64,000 bases of DNA from Oceanospirillaceae bacterium (GTDB lineage Bacteria > Pseudomonadota > Gammaproteobacteria > Pseudomonadales > Balneatricaceae): NCBI GenBank assembly GCA_029938085.1, contig JAPYOS010000008.1, positions 62,001 through 126,000 on the forward strand, given 5' to 3'. The notes beneath the pieces are model-generated. The model saw only the letters and a program-made list of their open reading frames with translations. It had not been told where the DNA came from and did no database searches. Below are positions 8,861-17,183 of this stretch, one piece after another. Both the position numbers and the translations under genes were made by a program. Position 1 is the stretch's first letter. Every line of letters begins with the position of its first letter.

Positions 8861-10290
8861 GCCACCGCCTGCTTTAAAAATCCCACGATAAGATTTACTG
8901 TAACCCGTTGACGGTAGTCTGCAGAGGCCCGCATATCATCAATGGGTTGATAATCTTGCGCCAACCACTGGGGCACTTGTGCAAGCAGTGATGGCTCTAT
9001 AGCTTGGCCAAGCAATTGAGATTGGGTGTGGCTAGCCATTTTAGGTATAGCGGCCATGCCACCACAGGCGATATTGATTTGAGCAATCACGCCGTTGTTC
9101 AAGGTTACACTCAGAGCCACACAGGTGGATGAAATATCATCTTCAGCCCGTTTACTAACTTTCTCTACAAATACCTGTTGCCGTACAGTCGGCAGCGGTA
9201 AGATGACGCTGTGGATAAATTCCCCACCCTCTAACGCCGTCTTTTTATAGTCTAAATAGAAATCAGCCAAGGCTAAGGTGCGCTGACCTTGACCGCGCTG
9301 CAATATCAGCTGCGCGTCCAACACCAGCAATAACGGCGGTGTATCAGCAATGGGCGAACTGTTTGCAATATTACCGACTAAGGTGCCACGATTACGTACT
9401 TGGCGAGAGGCAAAGCGGCCGAGCAACTGCGTCATACACGGCAGCTTAGTCTGACAATAGGTTTCTAACTCGCTCAGACTAACCGCTGCGCCTATGGCCA
9501 AGGTACCACTGTCCTCTTCAATAGCCTGTAACTGAGCAACCGATTTGATGTCTATCAAATTTTTAAAGGATTTAAGCCCGTGGGTAATGTCCAAGGCAAG
9601 GTCAGTGGCGCCGGCAACCAACCTAGCCTCAGGCATTGCGGCATAGGCGAGTGCCAATTGGTTCAAGTCTTGTGGCTGCTGATAGGCATTAACCCTGCCA
9701 TGGTGTTGCTCTGCAGACATCGCCCTAAGCGTATCTAGGCAATGCAAGTAACCACCCAAGGCGCTGAATAGAGTGTCAGTACTGCGATCAAGGGGAGCCA
9801 ATTGGTCTGCAGCGAGTAAAATGGGTTGGTAGCCCGTACAGCGACATAAGTTACCCGACAAGGCGAGCTCCACACTGTGCCTGTGACTGGTAAAATCGGC
9901 CACACTGGTCAACACCTTAGCCGGCGTATTTAGCCACCACGCGAGCAACGACATCACAAACCCAGGACTACAAAAGCCACATTGGCTGGCATGGCAATCG
10001 ACCATTGCCTGCTGCACTGGGTGTAAGGGCTCAGCCTGTAAGCAATCTAAGGTCACCACATGACAGGCGTTTAAGCTGCCTAATAACGCAATACAGGCGT
10101 TAACACTTTGGTAAACAATGCCATCATCTACCAATCGGCCAATCATTACCGTACAGGCGCCACAATCGCCCACCGCGCAGCCTTCTTTGATGGCGGTAAG
10201 GTATTGGCACTCTCGTAGCCATTGCAACAAGGTGACATCGGCGCTAGGGTTAGCGACTTCAATAAGTGTCTGGTTCAATAACAAGCGCAT
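8857..10290 (-). CDS. xdhA: Xanthine dehydrogenase, iron-sulfur/FAD subunit
   Basis: 477 residues, the small-subunit architecture: an N-terminal plant-type [2Fe-2S] domain with Cys38, Cys43 and Cys46 (CAVGDCGAC), a second all-alpha [2Fe-2S] domain with CGFCSPG and CRCTGYQP, then a FAD-binding (PCMH) domain from about 205 with GATDL, the GNIANSSP loop, and a CO-dehydrogenase flavoprotein C-terminal domain. It carries electrons from the molybdenum centre of XdhB to NAD+. It is the first gene of the leftward purine operon. Upstream, after 118 bases, lies a divergent TetR-family regulator that is a good candidate to control it. Confidence 0.94.
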   Translation of the reverse strand: MRLLLNQTLIEVANPSADVTLLQWLRECQYLTAIKEGCAVGDCGACTVMIGRLVDDGIVYQSVNACIALLGSLNACHVVTLDCLQAEPLHPVQQAMVDCHASQCGFCSPGFVMSLLAWWLNTPAKVLTSVADFTSHRHSVELALSGNLCRCTGYQPILLAADQLAPLDRSTDTLFSALGGYLHCLDTLRAMSAEQHHGRVNAYQQPQDLNQLALAYAAMPEARLVAGATDLALDITHGLKSFKNLIDIKSVAQLQAIEEDSGTLAIGAAVSLSELETYCQTKLPCMTQLLGRFASRQVRNRGTLVGNIANSSPIADTPPLLLVLDAQLILQRGQGQRTLALADFYLDYKKTALEGGEFIHSVILPLPTVRQQVFVEKVSKRAEDDISSTCVALSVTLNNGVIAQINIACGGMAAIPKMASHTQSQLLGQAIEPSLLAQVPQWLAQDYQPIDDMRASADYRQRVTVNLIVGFLKQAVA

Positions 10291-10408
10291 GTGGGCTACT
10301 CTAGATGATCATGCTGCCATCTTCTCAATAGCTGTCCAATTAGTCAAGATTTCAGGTTGATGCGGTTCACCCTCTACTGCTACTATCGGTTTTCACAAGG
10401 AGCAACGT

Positions 10409-11050
10409 ATGACAGCAAGCCCGTCCCGAGGGTCTTACAAACCCGGCCGCATTAGAGAGCAAAGCCGCGAACTCATTTTACAAGCGGCCGAAGTCGAGTT
10501 TGCTCGCCATGGGTTTCAAGGCAGTACCATGCAACGTATTGCAGAAGCTGCTCAGGTACCCAAGGCCAATATTCATTATTACTTTACTAACAAACTGGGC
10601 CTATACGGTGCTGTGTTAGAAAATACATTAAACCTCTGGGACACAGTGTTTAACGAACTGTCCAGCAACGATGACCCCGCCGATGTGCTCAGCCGTTACA
10701 TCGATGCAAAGATGGAATTCTCACGCACCCACCCAACGGCCTCGCGACTGTTCGCCAAAGAAATGATCAGTGGCGCGCCGCACCTAAGCGCCTATCTTCA
10801 AGAAGATTATCAGCTCTGGTTTAAGCAGCGCATGTCGGTCTTCGACAGCTGGATTAAACAGGGCAAAATGGATGCCATAGAGCCCGCCCACGTGATTTTT
10901 ATGATTTGGTCTAGCACTCAGTATTACGCCGATTTTGAACCACAAATATTGATTGCCACACAAACCGATACATTGACTGAAGCAGCCTTTCAAGAAGCTG
11001 CCGCCTCCATAAAACACATTATCCTCAAAGGTTGCGGCATCCGCACCTAA
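10409..11050 (+). CDS. TetR-family regulator, RutR-like
   Basis: 213 residues. The N-terminal TetR helix-turn-helix spans about 20-66, including EFARHGFQGSTMQ and KANIHYYFTNK. The remainder resembles the C-terminal domain of RutR (YcdC), the uracil- and thymine-sensing regulator of pyrimidine and purine catabolism. It sits between the divergent xdhABC-guaD operon and the rightward flavin-monooxygenase operon. Control of purine oxidation, and perhaps of the neighbouring operon, is therefore likely but inferred. A ribosome site AAGGAG lies before the ATG. I did not find the classical RutR half-sites in the 118-base gap. Confidence 0.85.
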   Translation: MTASPSRGSYKPGRIREQSRELILQAAEVEFARHGFQGSTMQRIAEAAQVPKANIHYYFTNKLGLYGAVLENTLNLWDTVFNELSSNDDPADVLSRYIDAKMEFSRTHPTASRLFAKEMISGAPHLSAYLQEDYQLWFKQRMSVFDSWIKQGKMDAIEPAHVIFMIWSSTQYYADFEPQILIATQTDTLTEAAFQEAAASIKHIILKGCGIRT

Positions 11051-11111
11051 TCACGCCCTCACCCACCTTGACAATCACCATCTGTAGTGTTGAAATGCAC
11101 CCCTAAGTTTT

Positions 11112-11121
11112 TGGTATACCA
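11112..11121. promoter_or_regulatory. Palindrome TGGTATACCA at the head of the monooxygenase operon
   Basis: A perfect 10-bp palindrome 42 bases before the monooxygenase ATG. It overlaps a plausible -10 (GGTATA, 17 bases after TTGAAA at 11090-11095). FadR-subgroup GntR regulators often bind short palindromes of the form T-G-G-T-A-T-A-C-C-A, and such a regulator is encoded at the end of this operon (17184-17861). Autoregulation through this site is inference. Confidence 0.5.
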
Positions 11122-11162
11122 TAATACAAACGCACAAATCTGCCTCACGGGGGGCTGCCGAT

Positions 11163-12206
11163 ATGAAATTCTCTTTATTCCTGCACATGGAACGATTGGA
11201 TCCAGCCAAGCCCCATAAGGAACTCTTCGATGAGTTGGTAGAACTCACATTAATGGCGGAAGAAGCAGGTTTTGAAACGGTTTGGATTGGTGAACATCAC
11301 ATGATGGAATTCACCATATCCCCTAACCCGCTTAACTTTATGGCTTACCTTGCGCCTATTACTAAAACCATTCGTTTAGGTTTAGGCACCATTGTTGCGC
11401 CCTTCTGGAACCCAGTGCGATTGGCCAGCGAGGCCTCATTGGTCGATATGATGAGCAATGGCCGTTTAGATTTTGGCATTGCTCGTGGTGCTTACCAGTC
11501 TGAATTTGACCGTATGACAGACAACATGCCTGCCAAAGAAGGCGGCGGTCCGTTACGCGAAATGATCCCAGCTCTACAGAAATTGTGGACTGGTGACTAC
11601 GCCCACGAAGGCGAGCATTACTCATTTCCAACCTCTACGGCCATTCCTCGAGTCACGCAAAAGCCCTTCCCTCCAATGTGGGTGGCGGCGCGCGAGCAAG
11701 AGTCCCACGATTACGCAGTGAGCAGTGACTGTAACGTTATGGTGACGCCTCTTATTGCCGGTGACGCGGTGATTGAAATGGCCAGCGAACGCTTTAAACA
11801 GGCGTGTATTAACAATCCAGACAAACCGACGCCACAATTACTCGCCCTACGCCATACGTGGGTGCATGAAGAAGGCGAAGATTGGCGCAAAGGTGCCCAG
11901 GCCCTTAGAGATTGGTACGGCTATTTTTATGCCTGGTTCAAAAATGACCAAGAGCCTGTAGATGGTTTTGTGAAACCCCTTAGCGATACCCAAATGAGTG
12001 AAATGCCAGGTTTTGGTCTAGACGAACTACACCAAAATTTACTTATTGGCACGCCTACAGAGGTGACCAAGCGTATCAAACACTATGAAGCCCTTGGCAT
12101 CACCCAATTTAGCTTTTGGAGTGACAACGGCCTACCCCATGTCGAAAAGAAAAAGTCGTTGCAGTTATTTATAGACAAAGTTATGCCTAACTTTAATCAG
12201 GAATAA
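11163..12206 (+). CDS. Luciferase-like flavin-dependent monooxygenase
   Basis: 347 residues with the luciferase-like TIM-barrel across the whole length: VWIGEHHMMEF near 38-48, a GLGTIVAP strand, LVDMMSNGR (the conserved D-x-x-S-x-G-R block) and a C-terminal I-G-T-P-T-E-V segment. These enzymes use reduced FMN and oxygen, usually with a partner reductase. RutA of the uracil pathway and pyridine ring-cleaving oxygenases are relatives in type. No flavin reductase is visible in this operon, so the partner would be encoded elsewhere. As first gene of an operon with a hydrolase and two aldehyde dehydrogenases, it probably carries out the initial attack on the substrate, perhaps ring or C-N bond opening (inference). 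GGGGGG precedes the ATG by nine bases. Confidence 0.85.
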   Translation: MKFSLFLHMERLDPAKPHKELFDELVELTLMAEEAGFETVWIGEHHMMEFTISPNPLNFMAYLAPITKTIRLGLGTIVAPFWNPVRLASEASLVDMMSNGRLDFGIARGAYQSEFDRMTDNMPAKEGGGPLREMIPALQKLWTGDYAHEGEHYSFPTSTAIPRVTQKPFPPMWVAAREQESHDYAVSSDCNVMVTPLIAGDAVIEMASERFKQACINNPDKPTPQLLALRHTWVHEEGEDWRKGAQALRDWYGYFYAWFKNDQEPVDGFVKPLSDTQMSEMPGFGLDELHQNLLIGTPTEVTKRIKHYEALGITQFSFWSDNGLPHVEKKKSLQLFIDKVMPNFNQE

Positions 12207-12210
12207 GAAC

Positions 12211-12810
12211 ATGTATTTTGAAGTCAGAAAAGTCGTTACCCACATTGAAGAAACCCGTATTGAAGGCGGCAAAGCAGCGGCCACACCGATTAAAATGGTA
12301 GGCGTAGCTTATGTAATTAAAAACCCATGGGCTGGCCAAGGTTTTGTGGAAAACCTACGCCCAGAAATCACCGCTGGGTGCTCTCAATTGGGTGAAGAAA
12401 TAGTGGCGGCTATCCTGTCTCATTTCCCCAGTGGCGACGCCATTGAAGCCTACGGTAAAGCCGCTGTGATTGGCTTAAATGGCGAAATTGAGCATGCCTC
12501 TGGCATCATTCACACCCTACGTTTTGGCAACCACTTCCGTGACGCGGTTAATGCCCAAAGCTACTTAAGCTTTACCAACAAACGTGGCCCCGCCGGCACT
12601 TCTATTCAAATACCAATGATGCATAAAGATGACGCGGGTTTCCGTTCTCACTACATTACCTTAGAAATGCATATTGAAGACGCTCCCGCAGCCGATGAAA
12701 TCATCGTCGTATTAGGCGGTTCAGATGGCGGCCGTGCACACCCACGAATTGGTAACCGCTACATGGACTTGGAAGAAATTGCAGCAGAAAAAGCCGCAGC
12801 AGAAGCCTAA
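12211..12810 (+). CDS. DUF1185 'amino acid synthesis' family protein
   Basis: 199 residues matching the DUF1185/AA_synth family over its whole length (for example PEITAGCSQLGEE, the KAAVIGLNGEIEHASG strand and GGRAHPRIGNR near the C-terminus). The family has a chorismate-mutase-like fold and no established reaction. It starts four bases after the monooxygenase stop, and its own stop overlaps the next start, so all three are made together. Its place between a flavin monooxygenase and a hydrolase points to a catabolic role, for instance deamination or isomerisation of a ring-opened intermediate, rather than amino-acid biosynthesis. That is inference. Confidence 0.8.
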   Translation: MYFEVRKVVTHIEETRIEGGKAAATPIKMVGVAYVIKNPWAGQGFVENLRPEITAGCSQLGEEIVAAILSHFPSGDAIEAYGKAAVIGLNGEIEHASGIIHTLRFGNHFRDAVNAQSYLSFTNKRGPAGTSIQIPMMHKDDAGFRSHYITLEMHIEDAPAADEIIVVLGGSDGGRAHPRIGNRYMDLEEIAAEKAAAEA

Positions 12811-13631
12811 TGTCTGTAGAAGGTCGTGTAGGTTTGCCACTCCAAATGCACCAAGGTACCCATTACCAGGTGCATGGAGATGCAACTAAGCCCATTTTAG
12901 TGCTGGTCCATGGCGTGGGGCTAGACCACACCATGTGGCAAAACCAAGTGCGCGACCTTGCCTTAAATTACCAAGTACTCACCTACGACCTCACCGGTCA
13001 TGGAATGAGTCATCATGCAACCTCAGCAACCGATTTAGCGACCCTTGCGCAACAGCTACTGCAGCTAATGGATCATTTACAGTTGGCCAAGGTCAACTTG
13101 GTAGGCTTTTCTTTAGGAGGCTTGATGGCCCGAGTATTTGCTACCCTGTACCCGCAGCGGTTAACTAGCTTAGTCATTATGAACTCGGTGTTCAACCGCA
13201 GCGCACACTTAACATCGGCCATCCTCGATCGTATCGCACAGGTGGATGAACATGGCCCCAGTGCCAATATTGATCAGGCCCTAGAACGTTGGTTTAGCCC
13301 AGCGTATGCTAGTGCCAACCCAACGTATATGATGCAGCTGCGTAACAAGGTATTAAACAACCACCGGCCGAGTTACAGCCGTTGTTACCGCCTGTTTGGC
13401 GAAGGCGACAACGCCGCTGTGGCACAGCTAGACCAAATCAGCTGCCCCACGTTAGTGATGACAGGGGCCTTAGATCCTGGCTCAACGCCCGCCATGAGTC
13501 ATGCGCTAGCTGACAAGATTGCCATGGCCAGCACCCATATCATCAGCGAGGCTCGACACATGATGCCCGTAGAGAACGCACACCAAGTCAATCAGTGCTT
13601 AAACGAGTTTTTAGCGCGGCATAACCGCTAA
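12810..13631 (+). CDS. Alpha/beta-hydrolase (RutD/PcaD-like)
   Basis: 273 residues of alpha/beta-hydrolase fold. LVHGVGLDHTMW carries the oxyanion region, GFSLGG holds the nucleophile serine, GALDP holds the likely acid aspartate and EARHMMP the catalytic histidine. The enzyme probably hydrolyses an ester, enol-lactone or amide made by the upstream enzymes. RutD (aminoacrylate hydrolase) and PcaD (enol-lactone hydrolase) are similar in length and motif. The start codon overlaps the preceding stop as TAATG, a sign of coupled translation. The presence of a CMD-family gene downstream fits a lactone-type intermediate, but the substrate is not determined. Confidence 0.85.
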   Translation: MSVEGRVGLPLQMHQGTHYQVHGDATKPILVLVHGVGLDHTMWQNQVRDLALNYQVLTYDLTGHGMSHHATSATDLATLAQQLLQLMDHLQLAKVNLVGFSLGGLMARVFATLYPQRLTSLVIMNSVFNRSAHLTSAILDRIAQVDEHGPSANIDQALERWFSPAYASANPTYMMQLRNKVLNNHRPSYSRCYRLFGEGDNAAVAQLDQISCPTLVMTGALDPGSTPAMSHALADKIAMASTHIISEARHMMPVENAHQVNQCLNEFLARHNR

Positions 13632-13661
13632 TTATTTAATACCCAGTGTAGGAGCGGCATA

Positions 13662-15155
13662 ATGTCCATCACACAGTCCCTTAAACAGTATCAAATGTTC
13701 ATCAATGGCCAATGGCTAGATGCCCACGATGGCGGCCGCTTTGATAGTTTAAACCCGGCTAACGCGCAACCATGGGCGAGTTTTCCACACGCACAAGAAG
13801 CCGATGTGGATGCCGCGGTACAAGCGGCACAAAACGCCTTTGAAAACCCAGCGTGGCGTAATTTACACGCCACTGCGCGGGGCAAATTATTACGTAAACT
13901 GGGGGATTTGATAGCCGCCAACAAACAACGTTTGGCGCAATTAGAGAGCAACGACAATGGCAAACTGATACGCGAAACACTAGGCCAAATAGGCTACATG
14001 CCTGAGTTCTTCTATTACTACGCCGGCCAGGCCGATAAGCTGGAAGGCCAAACCCTGCCGTTAGACAAAACAGACATGTTCGCCTACACCACCCACGAGC
14101 CATTAGGCGTGGTGGCTGCCATCATTCCGTGGAACTCCCCCATGTACCTAACGGCGGTTAAGCTAGCCCCCGCGTTAGCTGCTGGTAACACGGTGGTACT
14201 CAAACCGTCCGAACATGCCTCTGCCACTATTGTTGAGCTCATGCATTTAGTCAAACAAGCTGGCTTCCCAGACGGTGTGGTTAACGTGGTCACAGGGTTT
14301 GGTGCCGACACGGGCTCCGCCCTAACCAAACACCCCTTGGTGCGCCGTATTGCCTTTACCGGCGGCGGCCAAGGGGCCAAAGCCGTGGTTAAAAATAGTG
14401 CAGAAAACTTAGCCCAGTTAAGCTTAGAGCTGGGTGGTAAATCCCCCAACATCATCTTTGATGATGCCGACATCGGCAGCGCCGTTAATGGTGTGATTGC
14501 GGGCATTTTTGCAGCCTCGGGGCAAAGCTGTGTGGCAGGTAGCCGCTTACTAGTACAAAACGCCGTATATGATGAGTTCCTAAGCGCACTAAAAACACGG
14601 GTGGCAAGTATCGTCATTGGTGACCCAATGGACCCTAGTTCAGAAATGGGCCCCATGGCAACGCAGCCCCAACTAGCGCTAGTAGAACGAATGGTCGCGT
14701 CGGCACTGGCCCAAGGTGCCCAGTTAATACACGGTGGTCAACGTGCGTCAGTGGCTGGAGATGGCTGGTACTATGAACCGACCATCCTTGCTGTTGAATC
14801 TAACCAATGCAGCATTATGCAAGAGGAGGTCTTTGGCCCGGTCGCCAGCATCATGCGTTTTAGTGACGAAGCTCATGCCCTTACGCTTGCCAACGACAGT
14901 GAGTTTGGCTTAGCTGCAGGTATCTGGACCCGCGACAACGCCCGCGTGCACCGCATGAGCAAAGCCGTACAAGCCGGTATCATTTGGGTCAACACCTATC
15001 GTGCAGTATCGCCTATGGGCGCCATAGGCGGGTTTAAGGCCAGCGGTTATGGGCGTGAAAGCGGCATTGACGGTGTGAAAGATTACACGCAGCTAAAAAC
15101 AGTATGGATCAATACTTCTAGCGAACCGATGGTGGATCCATTTACAATGCGATGA
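13662..15155 (+). CDS. Aldehyde dehydrogenase
   Basis: 497 residues, the full NAD(P)-dependent aldehyde dehydrogenase fold. The catalytic glutamate is in LELGGKSPN and the nucleophile cysteine in GQSCVAGS. PWNSPMY, FTGGGQGAK and the EEVFGPV block near the C-terminus are also present. It oxidises an aldehyde to the acid. It is fourth in the rightward operon, 30 bases after the hydrolase. A second, clearly different aldehyde dehydrogenase follows, so two aldehyde steps are likely in the pathway. The 130-base gap after it holds a palindrome and perhaps an internal promoter. Confidence 0.92.
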   Translation: MSITQSLKQYQMFINGQWLDAHDGGRFDSLNPANAQPWASFPHAQEADVDAAVQAAQNAFENPAWRNLHATARGKLLRKLGDLIAANKQRLAQLESNDNGKLIRETLGQIGYMPEFFYYYAGQADKLEGQTLPLDKTDMFAYTTHEPLGVVAAIIPWNSPMYLTAVKLAPALAAGNTVVLKPSEHASATIVELMHLVKQAGFPDGVVNVVTGFGADTGSALTKHPLVRRIAFTGGGQGAKAVVKNSAENLAQLSLELGGKSPNIIFDDADIGSAVNGVIAGIFAASGQSCVAGSRLLVQNAVYDEFLSALKTRVASIVIGDPMDPSSEMGPMATQPQLALVERMVASALAQGAQLIHGGQRASVAGDGWYYEPTILAVESNQCSIMQEEVFGPVASIMRFSDEAHALTLANDSEFGLAAGIWTRDNARVHRMSKAVQAGIIWVNTYRAVSPMGAIGGFKASGYGRESGIDGVKDYTQLKTVWINTSSEPMVDPFTMR

Positions 15156-15169
15156 TGACACACGCACCT

Positions 15170-15196
15170 ATTTTAGTTAACATGTTAATCTAAAAT
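15170..15196. promoter_or_regulatory. Long palindrome before the succinate-semialdehyde dehydrogenase gene
   Basis: ATTTTAG, then the perfect 12-mer TTAACATGTTAA, then T and CTAAAAT: a nearly perfect 27-base inverted repeat with one extra base. It lies 90 bases before the next ATG. It could be an operator for the GntR-type regulator of this operon or a weak terminator after the fourth gene. An A+T-rich stretch (15210-15245) with TTGAAC and TAATAT after it could be a promoter. Confidence 0.4.
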
Positions 15197-15285
15197 TCAC
15201 ACCGAAATGTTTAATATATTGAACGCTTTGATGTAATATACAATACACCTAGCAAATTGCTATTTTTAACTACAGGATCGATCCC

Positions 15286-16737
15286 ATGCAACTAGCCAAC
15301 CCCGCCTTATTTCGCCAACAAGCCTACATTAATGGCATATGGCTAGACGCTGATTCGAGCGCCACCATAGAAGTCACCAACCCAGCAAACGGTGAAGTAC
15401 TTGGCAGCATTCCAGATATGAACGGGGTGGAAACCGCGCGCGCCATAGAGGCTGCACGCGTAGCTATGATTAGCTGGCGCAAGCTCACGGCCAAGCAACG
15501 AGCCGTTATATTGCGCCACTGGTTTGACTTAATTATGGCCAACCAAGAAGACCTTGGTAAAATCATGACCTTTGAGCAAGGCAAGCCCCTTAACGAAGCC
15601 AAGGGCGAAATTGCCTATGCCGCTAGCTTTATCGAATGGTTTGCCGAAGAAGGCAAACGCACATACGGCGATATTATCCCCACCCATAAAGCCGATGCTC
15701 GTATTGTAGTGACTAAGGAGCCGATAGGTGTCGTCGCCGCTATTACGCCTTGGAACTTCCCTTCTGCCATGATCACCCGTAAGTGTGGCCCGGCCTTAGC
15801 AGCTGGCTGTGGTTTTGTTGTACGCCCTGCTGCCGAGACACCTTTCTCTGCCTTAGCTTTGGCAGTACTGGCAGAAGAAGCGGGCATTCCTGCTGGCGTA
15901 TTTAACGTCATTACGGGCAAGTCTCGCCCCATTGGCGCCGAGCTCACAAGTAACCCTACGGTGCGTAAGTTAACCTTTACAGGCTCTACGCCTGTGGGCA
16001 AATTATTGATGCAGCAATGTGCACCCACCTTAAAGAAAGTGTCTCTAGAACTCGGCGGCAATGCGCCGTTTATCGTGTTTGACGACGCTGATTTAGATGC
16101 CGCTGTGACCGGTGCTATTGCAGGCAAATACCGCAACGCTGGCCAAACATGTGTGTGTGTTAACCGCTTTATTGTACAAGAAGGTGTGTATGATGCCTTT
16201 GTCGAAAAATTTGCTGCCAAAGTGGCCGAATTGCAGGTAGGCAACGGTATGGATGAGGGCGTAACCCAAGGCCCCATGATCAACCACGGCGCCATTGATA
16301 AAGTAAAAGAACACATTGAAGATGCCCTCAGCAAAGGCGGTAATTTGGTGTGTGGTGGTGAGAGCCATGCGCTGGGTGGTAGCTTCTTTACGCCCACCAT
16401 CATTGGCAATGCCACCACCGACATGAAAGTAGCCACCGAAGAAACCTTTGGCCCCTTAGCCCCTATCTTTAAGTTTACCGACGAAGCGCAAGCCATTGCT
16501 ATGGCCAACGACACTGAGTTTGGTTTAGCCGCATACTTCTATACTCGCGATATTGGCCGCGTATGGCGTGTCGGTGAAGGCCTAGAATATGGTATTGTAG
16601 GCATCAACGAAGGCATAATTTCTACCGAAGTGGCACCTTTCGGTGGTGTCAAAGAATCCGGCATGGGCCGTGAAGGATCCCATTACGGCATTGAAGACTT
16701 CTTAGAAATCAAATACATGTTAATGGGTGGTTTATAA
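15286..16737 (+). CDS. gabD: NAD(P)-dependent succinate-semialdehyde dehydrogenase
   Basis: 483 residues, close in length and sequence to GabD. Landmarks: TFEQGKP, the APWNFP-type strand (TPWNFPSAM), FTGSTPVGK, the catalytic glutamate in LELGGNAPF and the cysteine in GQTCVCVNRF, where the second cysteine two residues on is typical of GabD. It oxidises succinate semialdehyde to succinate, which enters the TCA cycle. No gabT aminotransferase accompanies it. In this operon it more likely drains a four-carbon ring-opening product than GABA (inference). Its own upstream region may let it be expressed apart from the first four genes. Confidence 0.9.
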   Translation: MQLANPALFRQQAYINGIWLDADSSATIEVTNPANGEVLGSIPDMNGVETARAIEAARVAMISWRKLTAKQRAVILRHWFDLIMANQEDLGKIMTFEQGKPLNEAKGEIAYAASFIEWFAEEGKRTYGDIIPTHKADARIVVTKEPIGVVAAITPWNFPSAMITRKCGPALAAGCGFVVRPAAETPFSALALAVLAEEAGIPAGVFNVITGKSRPIGAELTSNPTVRKLTFTGSTPVGKLLMQQCAPTLKKVSLELGGNAPFIVFDDADLDAAVTGAIAGKYRNAGQTCVCVNRFIVQEGVYDAFVEKFAAKVAELQVGNGMDEGVTQGPMINHGAIDKVKEHIEDALSKGGNLVCGGESHALGGSFFTPTIIGNATTDMKVATEETFGPLAPIFKFTDEAQAIAMANDTEFGLAAYFYTRDIGRVWRVGEGLEYGIVGINEGIISTEVAPFGGVKESGMGREGSHYGIEDFLEIKYMLMGGL

Positions 16738-16769
16738 ACCACCTAGCACCATCACAATGAGAGACCCAG

Positions 16770-17180
16770 ATGACAGACCTGCGAGACCGTTCAGAAAAGT
16801 TTGAAGCCGGACTAAAAACCCGTAAAGCAGTTCTAGGTGACGCCTATGTTGACGCATCCATTGCTGCTGCAGATGACTTTACCTGGCCCTTGCAGGAGCT
16901 AGTGACTGAATATTGCTGGGATAGCATCTGGAACCGAGAGGGTTTGCCTAAGCAAACCCGAAGCCTCATTAACCTCGCCATGATTACTGCGTTAAATCGC
17001 CCCCATGAATTAAAGCTACACATCCGTGGCGCCTTTAACAATGGTTGTAGCCAAGATGAGATTCGTGAAGTGTTATTACAGTCTGCGATTTACTGTGGTG
17101 TACCGGCCTCCATTGATGCCTTTCGCACTGCAAGGGAGGTCATCAACGAGATGGCCGCTGAAAAACAGGCTGAGTGTTAA
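16770..17180 (+). CDS. Carboxymuconolactone decarboxylase family protein
   Basis: 136 residues, the length and pattern of PcaC-like CMD proteins: ITALNRPHELKLHIRGA in the middle and the YCGVPASIDAFR block near the C-terminus. The AhpD-type CxxC pair is absent, so this is of the decarboxylase/hydrolase subgroup and not a peroxidase partner. PcaC converts 4-carboxymuconolactone to beta-ketoadipate enol-lactone, but no protocatechuate genes are here. A related decarboxylation or lactone reaction in this pathway is inferred. It lies 32 bases after gabD and three bases before the regulator gene. Confidence 0.87.
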   Translation: MTDLRDRSEKFEAGLKTRKAVLGDAYVDASIAAADDFTWPLQELVTEYCWDSIWNREGLPKQTRSLINLAMITALNRPHELKLHIRGAFNNGCSQDEIREVLLQSAIYCGVPASIDAFRTAREVINEMAAEKQAEC

Positions 17181-17183
17181 CTC

